From: Pseudomonadota bacterium | Lineage (GTDB): Bacteria > Pseudomonadota > Gammaproteobacteria > Steroidobacterales > Woeseiaceae | Reading direction: 5' to 3' | DNA: 44,159 nucleotides | Assembly (NCBI GenBank): GCA_022560695.1 | Contig: JADFSP010000005.1 | Span: 64,296-108,454, forward strand | Part shown: in pieces, positions 1 through 8,214 of the stretch | How positions within the stretch are numbered: position 1 is the stretch's first letter | How the letters are laid out: each line of letters starts with the position of its first letter | Position numbers and translations under genes: made by a program | The notes under the pieces: model-generated | Told to the model about the DNA's origin: nothing | The model's database searches: none | What the model saw: only the letters and a program-made list of their open reading frames with translations

Positions 1-1
1 G

Positions 2-901
2 AATACGCTGCTCATCCGCGACACAGCAGAGCGACTGCAAAACATTCGCCGCCTGGTTCGCACGCTCGACGTCCCGATCAAGCAAGTGCTGATCGAATCG
101 CGGATTGTCGTTGTCAATGATAACTTTAGCCGTGACCTGGGGGTGCGCCTCGGACTGACCGCTTACGACCCAAACAGCACCGACGGAGTGACCGTGATTT
201 CCGGTAGCGGCATCGGCACGGATACGATGATCAATTCCGCGATCAACAATCTCGCGACTACGGGTTCGATATTGCCCATTCAACTGCCACTGTTGAATAA
301 TCGCTACAACGTCAATGTGCCCATACAGCCTGCGGCAGGCCGCTTCTCACTGGCCGTGCTGGAAACCGACTATCTCGTCGATCTGGAGCTGAGCGCGCTC
401 GAGGCAGAGGGCAGGGGGGAGATCGTATCGACGCCACGCATCATTACGGCGAATCAGAAGGAAGCGACGATTGAGCAGGGCGTTGAAATCCCGTTCCAGC
501 AGTCCGCGTCGAGCGGCGCCACGACCATTCAGTTCAAGAAGGCCGTATTGAGCCTCACGGTGACACCGCAGATTACGCCGGACAACAACATCATCATGGA
601 CCTCAAGGTTCACAAGGACAGCGTTGGCGAAATCATCTCGACGGGCGGCCTCGGCGGCACCGTGCCGAGCATCGACACGCGAAGCCTCGAGACGCAAGTC
701 CTCGTTGCCAATGGCCAGACCGTTGTACTTGGCGGCATCTACGAAACCGAACGCCGCGAGACGATCACGAAGGTTCCGTTCCTCGGCGATTTGCCGTTTG
801 CGGGCTTTTTGTTCCGCAGCACGAAGCGCGTCGATAACAAGACGGAGCTCCTGATATTTGTAACGCCGAGAATTCTCGAGGGAGGCACTACTATTGACTG
901 A
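2..901 (+). CDS. pilQ: Type IV pilus secretin PilQ, C-terminal part (5' end outside window)
   Basis: The frame is open from the first bases of the window (reading from base 2) and ends with TGA at 899-901, so the 5' end lies upstream. The roughly 300 visible residues show the end of an N-domain (LLIRDTAERLQNIRRLVRTLD) followed by the secretin barrel. Typical secretin stretches are VSTPRIITANQKEATIEQG, IPFQQS, VTPQITPDNNIIMDLKV and the late VLGGIYETE / VPFLGDLPFAGFLF block, closing with the LLIFVTPRIL motif. PilQ forms the outer-membrane pore through which type IV pili emerge. Its position directly before aroK-aroB matches the usual pilMNOPQ-aroKB order in Gammaproteobacteria. The family call is firm; only the N-terminal AMIN region is missing. 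Confidence 0.95.
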   Translation, partial: NTLLIRDTAERLQNIRRLVRTLDVPIKQVLIESRIVVVNDNFSRDLGVRLGLTAYDPNSTDGVTVISGSGIGTDTMINSAINNLATTGSILPIQLPLLNNRYNVNVPIQPAAGRFSLAVLETDYLVDLELSALEAEGRGEIVSTPRIITANQKEATIEQGVEIPFQQSASSGATTIQFKKAVLSLTVTPQITPDNNIIMDLKVHKDSVGEIISTGGLGGTVPSIDTRSLETQVLVANGQTVVLGGIYETERRETITKVPFLGDLPFAGFLFRSTKRVDNKTELLIFVTPRILEGGTTID

Positions 902-925
902 GTGCCTGCCTGAGGAATGAAGTGC

Positions 926-955
926 AAAGCCAACCTCCGGGTTGGCTTTCTCTTT
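926..955 (+). terminator. Rho-independent terminator after pilQ
   Basis: A perfect 10-bp stem, AAAGCCAACC (926-935) with GGTTGGCTTT (940-949), closes a 4-nt loop and is followed by CTCTTT. It lies 25 bp after the pilQ stop and 20 bp before aroK. It should stop or attenuate transcription from the pil genes into aroK. No good aroK promoter is visible in the remaining gap, so partial read-through is likely. Confidence 0.8.
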
Positions 956-975
956 GACCAGAACTCAATTTACCA

Positions 976-1488
976 ATGAAGCATCCGAAAAATCTTTTTC
1001 TCGTCGGGCCAATGGGCGCCGGCAAATCAGCCGTCGGCAGGCAGCTTGCGCGCATGTTGCATCTCGAATTCGTCGACAGCGATGAGGAGATTGAGTCTCG
1101 TACCGGCGTGGATATCCCATTCGTCTTCGAAAAAGAAGGTGAAGCAGGATTTCGCAAGCGCGAGGCCAAGGTTATCGACGATCTTTCGAAGCTCGACGGT
1201 GTGGTTCTGGCCACGGGCGGCGGCGCCGTGCTCGATCCGCAAAACCGCAATCATCTCGGCGCCCGCGGGTTCGTCGTCTACCTGCACACGAGCGTGAAGC
1301 AACAACTCGCCCGAACCCGAAAAGGCCGCGAGCGACCGTTGCTCGACAGCGGCGATCCCGCCGAGGTTCTCGAGTCACTGATGGCGGAACGCGAGCCTCT
1401 GTATCGCGAAATTGCGGATCTGACCGTCGAAACCGACGGCCGCAAAGTGCACGCCGTCGCCAAGGATGTTCTCGACCGCCTCGAGTAA
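976..1488 (+). CDS. aroK: Shikimate kinase
   Basis: This 170-aa protein phosphorylates shikimate with ATP in the cytosol, step five of chorismate synthesis. The Walker A loop GPMGAGKS is at residues 11-18. Asp34 and Asp36 (VDSDEEIE) match the Mg- and shikimate-binding aspartates, Arg60 the substrate arginine, and GGG 81-83 the shikimate-binding glycines. The lid region carries [10 protein letters not shown]. Length is normal for AroK. The ATG at 976 has no clear Shine-Dalgarno sequence. aroB normally follows directly, but here a RAYT unit of about 0.8 kb separates them. Chorismate made by this pathway feeds the trp operon further along the window. Confidence 0.97.
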   Translation: MKHPKNLFLVGPMGAGKSAVGRQLARMLHLEFVDSDEEIESRTGVDIPFVFEKEGEAGFRKREAKVIDDLSKLDGVVLATGGGAVLDPQNRNHLGARGFVVYLHTSVKQQLARTRKGRERPLLDSGDPAEVLESLMAEREPLYREIADLTVETDGRKVHAVAKDVLDRLE

Positions 1489-1495
1489 GTAGGAA

Positions 1496-1518
1496 AAAGT
1501 GGGGTCGAACCGCACTTT
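1496..1518. repeat. REP-like palindrome, left flank of RAYT
   Basis: A 23-bp imperfect palindrome: stem AAAGTG, a G-G mismatch, then GGT, loop CGA, and ACC-G-CACTTT returning. It begins 7 bp after the aroK stop and ends at the base before the RAYT stop codon. The same unit in opposite orientation lies at 2278-2300 and as an inverted pair at 6363-6425. Being palindromic, matched to a RAYT gene and in several copies, it fits a REP element. Confidence 0.85.
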
Positions 1519-2214
1519 CTAGGGCAGGGGTGTCTTGCAGGGTCTGCCCATCTTTGCCGGTCGTACGCGCCGATTCAGCATGGCTTCAATCTGATCGGTG
1601 AATCCCGCGTTGCCGAGTACGCGGCAGGCATTAGTGGTGTTACGAATGTTGTCGAGTAGCTTGCGGTCCAGCTCAGACGCGAACAGGCGGCGGTAAGCTT
1701 TTCGAATTTCTGTCGTGCTGTCACCGAGCGCTGAATATATTTCGTGTGGACTGACGATCGGGTCGTCTTCGCCAAGTGCATTGTGGCGGTAACTGCTGTA
1801 CGGGTACCTGGCAGGATCGGGTATCATGCCCGCGCGTACCGGATTCAGTTCAATGTATCGCTGGCATGCCAGCAGATAGATATCGTCCTGTACGAGACAA
1901 GCTTTGTATCGGCCCTGCCACAGTGTGCCGGTTCTTTGATACTGTCGATTGATGCGCTGCACGTAATCGCGGCCCAGCCCCTGAATCATTTGCGGAATCG
2001 ATCGTTCGGTGCCGGGCGTCAGCAGCAGGTGGACGTGGTTGGTCATCAAAACGTAGGCGTGTACAGCGCATTCGTATTTCCCGGCGTTTTCGTCCAGCGC
2101 CGTCAAATACAGGGTGTAGTCGTCAGGCTGGAAAAACGTTGCCTGTCGATCGATGCCCCGCATGATGATGTGCTGCGGAATGTGGGGCAGAAAATAACGG
2201 GGTTGGCGAGGCAT
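1519..2214 (-). mobile_element. REP-associated tyrosine transposase (RAYT, Y1_Tnp family)
   Basis: The 231-aa protein begins PRYFLPHIPQHIIMRGIDRQ and carries the HUH-type metal-binding pair in MTNHVHLLL (His60, His62), the signature of IS200/IS605-like Y1 transposases. The RINRQYQRTGTLWQGRYK and YIELNPVRAGM stretches are typical of RAYTs. By position, Tyr113 (DIYLLACQRY) is my candidate for the nucleophile, but that rests on remembered numbering of the E. coli protein. The C-terminal tail ends with the usual RRVRPAKMGRPCK basic stretch. The gene looks full-length and intact. It lies between inverted copies of one palindrome (1496-1518, 2278-2300), the expected layout of a RAYT with its REP targets. 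RAYTs are single-copy domesticated transposases that bind and cleave REP DNA. This one splits the usual aroK-aroB neighbourhood. Confidence 0.92.
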
Positions 2215-2277
2215 CGTGATGGCACGCTAGGTCGGCATATTGATGCTAACCACGCATTATTCGATTAGCATCCGGAG

Positions 2278-2300
2278 AAAGTGCGGTCTGACCCCACTTT
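2278..2300. repeat. REP-like palindrome, right flank of RAYT
   Basis: AAAGTGCGGTCTGACCCCAC followed by TTT is the inverted counterpart of the unit at 1496-1518, with a CTG in place of TCG near the loop. It ends 25 bp before the most likely aroB start. Its GTG at 2281 opens a reading frame in phase with aroB, but this is probably not the true start. Confidence 0.82.
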
Positions 2301-2325
2301 TTCTTTCACCCAGAGCGAAGCGTAC

Positions 2326-3396
2326 GTGGCAAGCTACTGCAGTATCACCGTCGATCTCGGCGAACGCAGCTACCCGATCATCATCGGCAGTGGCCTGCTG
2401 GCTGGTGGATACGATCTTGCCGCGTCGGTAGACGGCCCCGATTGCCTGGTCGTCAGCAACGAGACGGTCGCGCCACTGTATCTCGATACGCTCAAGTCCA
2501 GCCTTCATGGCCGTGAGGTCGCCGAATTCAACCTTCAGGACGGCGAAGCCTGGAAGACCCTGGACGCGAGCGCCGCCATTGTCGACAAACTCGTCGACAT
2601 GGGCGCCAACCGCGATACGACGGTCATCGCGCTGGGCGGCGGCGTCGTCGGTGACATCGCGGGCTTTGCGGCGGCGTGTTACATGCGTGGTGTCGCGCTC
2701 ATCCAGGTACCGACGACACTGCTGGCACAGGTCGATTCGTCCGTCGGCGGCAAGACCGGCGTCAATCACGCCAGGGGCAAGAACCTGATCGGCGCGTTTC
2801 ATCAGCCACGGCTCGTGCTGATCGACACCGATACACTGGCGACGCTGCCCGATCGCGAACTCAAGGCCGGCCTTGCCGAAGTCATCAAGTACGGCGCGAT
2901 CGCCGATGCCGAGTTTCTCGCCTGGCTGGAACAGAACATCGATACGTTAATTGCACGCGACGCAGATACGCTTGCACACGCGATACAGCGATCCTGCGAA
3001 ATCAAGGCTGAGATCGTGGCCGATGACGAGCGCGAAACAGGGCGGCGCGCTGTTCTGAATTTCGGTCATACGTTCGGCCACGCCATCGAGCACTGTGTCG
3101 GCTACGGCGAATGGCTGCACGGCGAGGCAGTCGCCGCCGGCATGATCATGGCGGCGAAACTCAGCAGCATCGATGACGGGAGCGTCGAACGCCTGCGCGA
3201 ACTGATCGCCCGCGCCGGCCTTCCCGTAGCGCCGCCGATGGTCGGGGCGAAGCAATTGCGTGCCGCCATGGGAATGGACAAGAAAGTGCAGCGCAAGCAA
3301 CTGCGCTTTGTGTTGCTGAACAAACTCGGCGATGCCCATGTCACGGCGGAATTCGATCCGGCAGCGCTCGAAGACGTACTCGGAGCCGCCGGTTGA
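2326..3396 (+). CDS. aroB: 3-dehydroquinate synthase
   Basis: AroB converts DAHP to 3-dehydroquinate with NAD and a divalent metal, step two of the shikimate pathway. Visible motifs are the NAD-binding GGGVVGDIAGF, then DSSVGGKTGVN, and the metal/active-site regions LAEVIKYG and NFGHTFGHAIE. I place the start at GTG 2326, giving 356 aa, because homology begins right after it (CSITVDLGERSYPIIIG) and this is the family length. The frame is open back to GTG 2281, but that start would lie inside the REP palindrome and add 15 unrelated residues. Ribosome-binding sequence at either site is poor. The RAYT/REP insertion has therefore replaced the native leader of aroB. The stop overlaps the TTG start of the next gene. 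Confidence 0.95.
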   Translation: MASYCSITVDLGERSYPIIIGSGLLAGGYDLAASVDGPDCLVVSNETVAPLYLDTLKSSLHGREVAEFNLQDGEAWKTLDASAAIVDKLVDMGANRDTTVIALGGGVVGDIAGFAAACYMRGVALIQVPTTLLAQVDSSVGGKTGVNHARGKNLIGAFHQPRLVLIDTDTLATLPDRELKAGLAEVIKYGAIADAEFLAWLEQNIDTLIARDADTLAHAIQRSCEIKAEIVADDERETGRRAVLNFGHTFGHAIEHCVGYGEWLHGEAVAAGMIMAAKLSSIDDGSVERLRELIARAGLPVAPPMVGAKQLRAAMGMDKKVQRKQLRFVLLNKLGDAHVTAEFDPAALEDVLGAAG

Positions 3397-4532
3397 AGCC
3401 CGAGGATTATCTCGCTCCGTACGCGGCCAGTGAAGCGCGCTCCAGGGGCCGTCGTTTCGACGAGCCCCGCGCGAAGTATCGCGGCGAGTTCCATCGCGAT
3501 CGCGACCGCATCATTCACTCGACGGCATTTCGCCGCCTCGTCTACAAGACACAGGTATTCGTCAACCACGAAGGCGACCTGTACCGGACACGGCTGACAC
3601 ATTCGCTCGAGGTGGCGCAGGTTGCCCGCACGGTCGCGGTGGCGTTGCGGCTCAACGAAACCCTGACCGAGGCAATCTGTCTCGCCCACGATCTCGGCCA
3701 CACGCCGTTCGGTCACGCGGGGCAGGATACGCTGAACGCCTGCATGCGCGACTACGGCGGATTCGAGCACAACCTACAGTCCCTGCGCGTCGTCGACGAG
3801 CTCGAGGCAAAATATGCCGACTTTCCGGGGCTGAACCTGACGTTCGAAACACGCGAAGGCATTCTCAAGCATTGCTCCGCGCGCAATGCGCGCGCGCTCG
3901 GCGAGATCGGCGAGCGGTTTCTGAAACGCCAGCAGCCGGGACTCGAAGCACAACTTGCGAACGTCGCCGATGCGATCGCGTACAACAACCATGACGTCGA
4001 CGACGGCTTCCGGGCGGGACTGCTGAGCTTGAAGCAGCTCCGCAGGCAGCCGCTGTTCGAGACGCAGTACGCCGAAGTGCACAGGCGTTATCCCGATCTC
4101 GAGGACCGGCGTCTAATCTATGAAATCATTCGCCGCATGATCGACACGGTTGTCTCCGATCTGATCGACGAAACGCAACGCAACCTCGATGAAGCTGCAC
4201 CGCGATCGATTGACGAGGTTCGCAGCGCGAGCCAACCGCTCGTTCGATTCTCCGCGCCGGTATTCGAGCAGCATGTGGCGTTGAAGCAGTTTCTGAATCG
4301 CCACCTCTACCGCCATGAAAAAAAGCTCGCGATGACCAAAAAAGTGCAGGCGATGTTGAAGAAGCTGTTCGAAACCTACATAACTGATGTCGAGCAAATG
4401 CCGCTGGAGTTCTCCAGCGCGGCCGGGCGGGCCGACGAAACGGGCCGTGCGCGAGTCGTTGCAGACTACATCGCCGGCATGACCGACCGTTACGCGATCG
4501 CCGAGCACACGCGCATCACCGGCAAAGCCTGA
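3393..4532 (+). CDS. dgt: dGTPase-like HD-domain triphosphohydrolase
   Basis: The 379-aa protein belongs to the deoxyguanosinetriphosphate triphosphohydrolase-like group of HD phosphohydrolases, which release tripolyphosphate from dNTPs. The N-terminal DRDRIIHSTAFRRLVYKTQV segment is characteristic. The metal site is visible as His70 (RLTHS), His99-Asp100 with AHDLGHTPFGH, and an Asp in NVADAIAYNNHD. Length fits the shorter dGTPase-like subgroup rather than the roughly 500-aa E. coli Dgt, so substrate preference may be broader than dGTP. The start appears to be TTG at 3393, whose last two bases are the first two of the aroB TGA stop; this implies translational coupling. No better start lies downstream before the conserved region. 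Confidence 0.92.
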   Translation: MKPEDYLAPYAASEARSRGRRFDEPRAKYRGEFHRDRDRIIHSTAFRRLVYKTQVFVNHEGDLYRTRLTHSLEVAQVARTVAVALRLNETLTEAICLAHDLGHTPFGHAGQDTLNACMRDYGGFEHNLQSLRVVDELEAKYADFPGLNLTFETREGILKHCSARNARALGEIGERFLKRQQPGLEAQLANVADAIAYNNHDVDDGFRAGLLSLKQLRRQPLFETQYAEVHRRYPDLEDRRLIYEIIRRMIDTVVSDLIDETQRNLDEAAPRSIDEVRSASQPLVRFSAPVFEQHVALKQFLNRHLYRHEKKLAMTKKVQAMLKKLFETYITDVEQMPLEFSSAAGRADETGRARVVADYIAGMTDRYAIAEHTRITGKA

Positions 4533-4586
4533 GCTGTTAGAATGCGCCCCGCCGGCGTGGGCCGGCATGCCGGGAGAGGCCAGCCA

Positions 4587-5306
4587 GTGACTGAAAAATC
4601 CATTCCGACCAGGGATCGCCTCATCTTCGCGATGGACGTGCCCGACTGCGATCGCGCGCGGGCGCTGGCGGACGAGCTTGGCGAGGCGGTCTCGTTTTAC
4701 AAGATCGGCTTGGAGCTCATGATGAGTGGTGGGTACTTCGAACTGCTGGCCTGGCTGCTCGCCCGCGATAAAAAAGTCTTCTGCGACCTGAAGTTCTTCG
4801 ACATACCCGCAACCGTCGGCTCCGCCGTTCGCCAGCTCAAGGATCGAGGCGCGACTTTCGTGACCGTGCACGGCAACCAGTCGATCATGGAGGCAGCCGC
4901 CGAAAACAAGGGCGACTCCCTGAAAGTTCTCGGCGTGACGGTACTCACGAGCCTCGATCGCGGCGACCTCGACGACCTCGGATTCGACTGCGACGTCGGC
5001 GCGCTCGTGTTATCGCGCGCGAGACGGGCGCTGGCCGCCGGCTGCGACGGCGTCATCTCGTCCGGGCTCGAAGTGCCCAGGTTGCGCGAGTTCATCGATT
5101 CGAAGTTGCTCGTTGTTACCCCGGGAATTCGCCCAGTCGAAAACAAGCCGGACGGCGGTCAAAAACGGGTGGTCACCGTTGAAAAGGCCTTTTCGAATGG
5201 CGCCGACTACATCGTCGTCGGCCGCCCGATTCGCGACGCGAAAAGCCCGCGCGCTGCGGCCGAAGCCATACAGGCGACGATAGCTGCACAAGTCGAGGCC
5301 GCATGA
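4587..5306 (+). CDS. pyrF: Orotidine-5'-phosphate decarboxylase
   Basis: PyrF decarboxylates OMP to UMP, the last step of de novo pyrimidine synthesis. The catalytic array is visible as Asp17 (FAMDVPD), Lys39 (FYKIGLE) and the [11 protein letters not shown] block, with Asp67, Lys69 and Asp72. The phosphate-binding end has VTPGIRP and IVVGRPI. The GTG at 4587 is preferred over the ATG at 4542: it gives 239 aa, the family length, and GGGAGAGG (4572-4579) lies 7 bp upstream. The upstream codons mostly encode low-complexity residues from a GC-rich inverted repeat. The stop overlaps the ATG of hemE by 4 bp. Confidence 0.95.
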   Translation: MTEKSIPTRDRLIFAMDVPDCDRARALADELGEAVSFYKIGLELMMSGGYFELLAWLLARDKKVFCDLKFFDIPATVGSAVRQLKDRGATFVTVHGNQSIMEAAAENKGDSLKVLGVTVLTSLDRGDLDDLGFDCDVGALVLSRARRALAAGCDGVISSGLEVPRLREFIDSKLLVVTPGIRPVENKPDGGQKRVVTVEKAFSNGADYIVVGRPIRDAKSPRAAAEAIQATIAAQVEAA

Positions 5307-6364
5307 GCGGCCTGAAGAATGACCTGTTGTTGCGCGCGTTGCTGCGCGAGCCCGTGCCACGTACACCCGTGTGGATCATGCGCCAGGCGGGCCGTTACCT
5401 GCCCGAGTACCGGGCGGTGCGCGAAAAGGCCGGTGACTTCATGAGCCTGTGCCGAAGTCCCGAGCTCGCCTGCGAAGTCACGTTGCAACCGCTGCGGCGC
5501 TATCGCCTGGACGCCGCAATATTGTTCTCCGACATCTTGACCGTCCCCGATGCGATGGGCCTCGGGCTTTACTTCGAGACGGGCGAAGGCCCGCGCTTCG
5601 AGAGACCGCTCAAAACGGGGAGCGACATTCGCAAGCTGGCGGTCCCCGATGTTGCGGCGAAGCTCGGCTACGTGTTCGATGCGGTCAGGACTGTCCGGCG
5701 CGAACTCGACGGCAGTGTGCCGTTGATCGGCTTTGCCGGCAGCCCATGGACCGTTGCAACGTACATGGTGGAGGGTGGGTCAAGCCGCGAGTTCAAGACG
5801 ATCAAAGGGCTTGCGGATAACGACCCAGCCGCGCTGAGCACCTTGCTCGATCTGATCGCAGCGACAACGATCGAGTATCTCAACGCACAAATTGATGCCG
5901 GCGCGCAGGCGATCATGATTTTCGACACCTGGGGTGCGGCCCTGGAGGCTGAGAACTATCGTCGTTTCTCGCTTGCCAGCATGCAGATAATCGTTGACGG
6001 GCTCACGCGCGAGCGGGACGGCAGGCGTGTGCCGGTAATCCTGTTCACGAAGGGCGCCGGAGCGCTGCTCACCGACATGGCAGGTACCGGTTGTGATGCG
6101 CTCGGCGTCGACTGGACGACGGACTTGAGCACCGCCAGAAAATACGTCGATGACCGGGTTGCGTTACAGGGCAATCTCGATCCCGCGACCCTGCTGGAAT
6201 CGCCGGACAAGATTCGGCAGGGCGTTGCCGAGGTGCTGGAGAGTTATGGCAGCGGCCCGGGGCATGTCTTCAATCTCGGACACGGCATCACGCCCGACAT
6301 CGACCCTGATAACGTGACGATCCTCGTCGACGCCGTGCACGAGCTGAGTCCGGCCTACAAATAA
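5303..6364 (+). CDS. hemE: Uroporphyrinogen decarboxylase
   Basis: HemE removes four carboxylates from uroporphyrinogen III to give coproporphyrinogen III in heme synthesis. The 353-aa protein has the signature [11 protein letters not shown] (residues 27-37, with the substrate-binding arginines 27 and 31), the catalytic-cavity Asp77 in [25 protein letters not shown], and the C-terminal FNLGHGITP. Its ATG overlaps the pyrF TGA, suggesting coupled translation. Its TAA stop (6362-6364) runs directly into a REP pair, which probably also acts as its transcription end. Confidence 0.97.
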   Translation: MSGLKNDLLLRALLREPVPRTPVWIMRQAGRYLPEYRAVREKAGDFMSLCRSPELACEVTLQPLRRYRLDAAILFSDILTVPDAMGLGLYFETGEGPRFERPLKTGSDIRKLAVPDVAAKLGYVFDAVRTVRRELDGSVPLIGFAGSPWTVATYMVEGGSSREFKTIKGLADNDPAALSTLLDLIAATTIEYLNAQIDAGAQAIMIFDTWGAALEAENYRRFSLASMQIIVDGLTRERDGRRVPVILFTKGAGALLTDMAGTGCDALGVDWTTDLSTARKYVDDRVALQGNLDPATLLESPDKIRQGVAEVLESYGSGPGHVFNLGHGITPDIDPDNVTILVDAVHELSPAYK

Positions 6365-6456
6365 GTGGGGTCGAATCGAACCGCACTTTTCTTTGTTGAC
6401 AGAAAAGTGCGGTTCGACCCCACTTAATTACTCGGTTCGACCCCACTTAATTACTC
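6363..6456. repeat. Inverted REP pair plus partial third copy between convergent hemE and fadD
   Basis: Arm one (6363-6392) and arm two (6401-6425) are opposite-oriented copies of the RAYT-flanking palindrome. They can form a stem of about 25 bp with an 8-nt loop (6393-6400). Arm one carries a 5-bp internal duplication (TCGAA). A 23-bp sequence starting GGTTCGACCCCACTTAATTA at 6411-6433 is repeated directly at 6434-6456. The second repeat ends inside fadD: its last 6 bp are the fadD stop and the base triplet before it. The structure lies between convergent genes and probably serves as a two-way terminator. It resembles a BIME generated by the RAYT at 1519-2214. Confidence 0.85.
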
Positions 6457-8112
6457 TTCGCGCAATGCACGGCGCAATATCTTGCCGACGTTTGTCTTCG
6501 GCAGGTCATCGCGAAACTCGACCGCTCTGGGCCGCTTGTAATTGGTCAGGTATTTGCGGCAATGGTCGAGCACGTCCTGCTCGGTCACGCTGTCATCGGT
6601 GCGCACGGCGAAGATCTTGACGGCCTCCCCCGAGTGCTCATCGGACACTCCGATGGCCGCGGCCTCGAGTATGCCGTCCATTTCGACAACGACATTCTCC
6701 ACTTCGTTCGGGTAGACGTTGAAGCCTGACACGAGAATCATGTCCTTCTTGCGGTCCTCGATGTAAAAGTAGCCGTCTTCGTCCATGCGGCCGATATCGC
6801 CGGTTCGCAACCAGCCGCCGGGCAGCATGACCTCGGCCGTATCCGCGGGTCGCTGCCAGTAACCCTCCATGACCTGCGGGCCCTTGATGCAGATTTCGCC
6901 GACCTCGCCAGCGGGCAATTCATTGCCGTCGTCGCTTGCGATGATGACGCTCGTGGACGGAATCGGCAGGCCGATGGAGCCCGTAAATTCTGCTCCCACG
7001 GCATTGCAAATTGCGGCGGGTGAGGTCTCGGTGAGCCCATAGCCTTGCAGGATCGTGTTACCGGTTGCGGCTTGCCAATCACGCGCGACAGACGGCTGTA
7101 CGGCCGTGCCACCACCGACACACACACGCAAGCCGCTGAAGTCGACATTGCCGAAACCGGGCGTATTCAGTAGCGCCGCGAACAGCGTGTTGACGCCCGT
7201 GAACAGATTGAATCGATACCTGGCGATCTCCTTGACGAAGCTCTTGAAGTCACGCGGGTTCGTGATCAGAACATTCAACCCGCCCTGCTCCATGACGCAG
7301 AGGCAGTTACCTTGCAAGGAAAAGATGTGATACAGCGGCAAGGCCGTAATCGCGATGATGGGCCTGACGCCCTCGTACGCGTCACCCTGCCAGACGACCG
7401 ACTGCTGCACGTTGTACACCATGTTGCGATGGCTCAGCATCGCGCCTTTGGATACGCCGGTCGTGCCGCCCGTGTACTGCAGAAACGCAATGTCCGCATA
7501 GCCGATTTCCACAAGCGCCAGCTCCTCGCGCGAGCCAGCCTCCAGAGCTTGCTTCAGGCTGGTGCTGTTGTCGAAACGGTACCGGGGCACGGCCCTCTTT
7601 ACATACCGCAAGACCATGTTCACCAGCGGCCCTTTGGGCCAGCTCAGAAGGTCCCCGATGCCTGTCGTTATTACATGCTCAACCGCCGTCTTGTCGATGA
7701 CGGCTTCGAGAACGTGCGCAAAGTTTTCGAGAACGATGATGCACTTTGCGCTGGAGTCCTTGAGCTGATGTTCGAGCTCGCGCGGCGTGTACAGTGGGTT
7801 GACATTGACGGCCACGAGTCCTGCGCGAAAAATCCCGCACAAAGCGACCGGGTATTGCAGTATGTTCGGTAACATGATGGCGACGCGTTCGCCACGAGTC
7901 AGCCCCAGCGTCTTCTGCAAATAACAGGCGAACTGCAGTGACAGCTCGTCGAGTTCGCGATAGCTGATCGTCGTACCCATGTTCGTATAAGAAGGGCGAT
8001 CGGGATGGTTCCTGAAGCTGTTCTCGATCAACTCCCGCAGCGACCTGAACGGCGGCTCCGGGACTTCCTCGGGCATGCCGGGCGGGTACGACTCGAGCCA
8101 GATTTTCTCCAC
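6451..8112 (-). CDS. fadD: Long-chain fatty acid-CoA ligase
   Basis: FadD activates long-chain fatty acids to acyl-CoA via an acyl-adenylate, at the inner face of the cytoplasmic membrane. The ANL-superfamily P-loop YTGGTTGVSKGA lies near residues 213-224, followed by LQGYGLTETSP, GWLRTGDIG, EDRKKDMILVSGFNVYP (the fatty-acyl-CoA synthetase signature) and the C-terminal catalytic lysine region LPKTNVGKILRR. I choose GTG at 8112 (MEKIWLESYPPG, like E. coli FadD): AAGGGAA sits 7 bp upstream, whereas the in-frame TTG at 8118 lies too close to it. The protein is 553 aa, normal length. The gene converges on hemE across the REP pair. Confidence 0.95.
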   Translation of the reverse strand: MEKIWLESYPPGMPEEVPEPPFRSLRELIENSFRNHPDRPSYTNMGTTISYRELDELSLQFACYLQKTLGLTRGERVAIMLPNILQYPVALCGIFRAGLVAVNVNPLYTPRELEHQLKDSSAKCIIVLENFAHVLEAVIDKTAVEHVITTGIGDLLSWPKGPLVNMVLRYVKRAVPRYRFDNSTSLKQALEAGSREELALVEIGYADIAFLQYTGGTTGVSKGAMLSHRNMVYNVQQSVVWQGDAYEGVRPIIAITALPLYHIFSLQGNCLCVMEQGGLNVLITNPRDFKSFVKEIARYRFNLFTGVNTLFAALLNTPGFGNVDFSGLRVCVGGGTAVQPSVARDWQAATGNTILQGYGLTETSPAAICNAVGAEFTGSIGLPIPSTSVIIASDDGNELPAGEVGEICIKGPQVMEGYWQRPADTAEVMLPGGWLRTGDIGRMDEDGYFYIEDRKKDMILVSGFNVYPNEVENVVVEMDGILEAAAIGVSDEHSGEAVKIFAVRTDDSVTEQDVLDHCRKYLTNYKRPRAVEFRDDLPKTNVGKILRRALREE

Positions 8113-8214
8113 AGGCAAGTTCCCTTTGTTGGCTGCGTGTTGTTATCTCACGAAAGTCCGACGGGGAGAATAGCGTAATGCCAGCAACACCAGCAACGAT
8201 AGCGTCACCAATCG

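Noticed and set aside
4533..4586. TTAGAAT at the pyrF leader as a promoter -10
   Set aside because: No acceptable -35 lies 16-18 bp upstream; the gene is probably in the aroB-dgt transcription unit.
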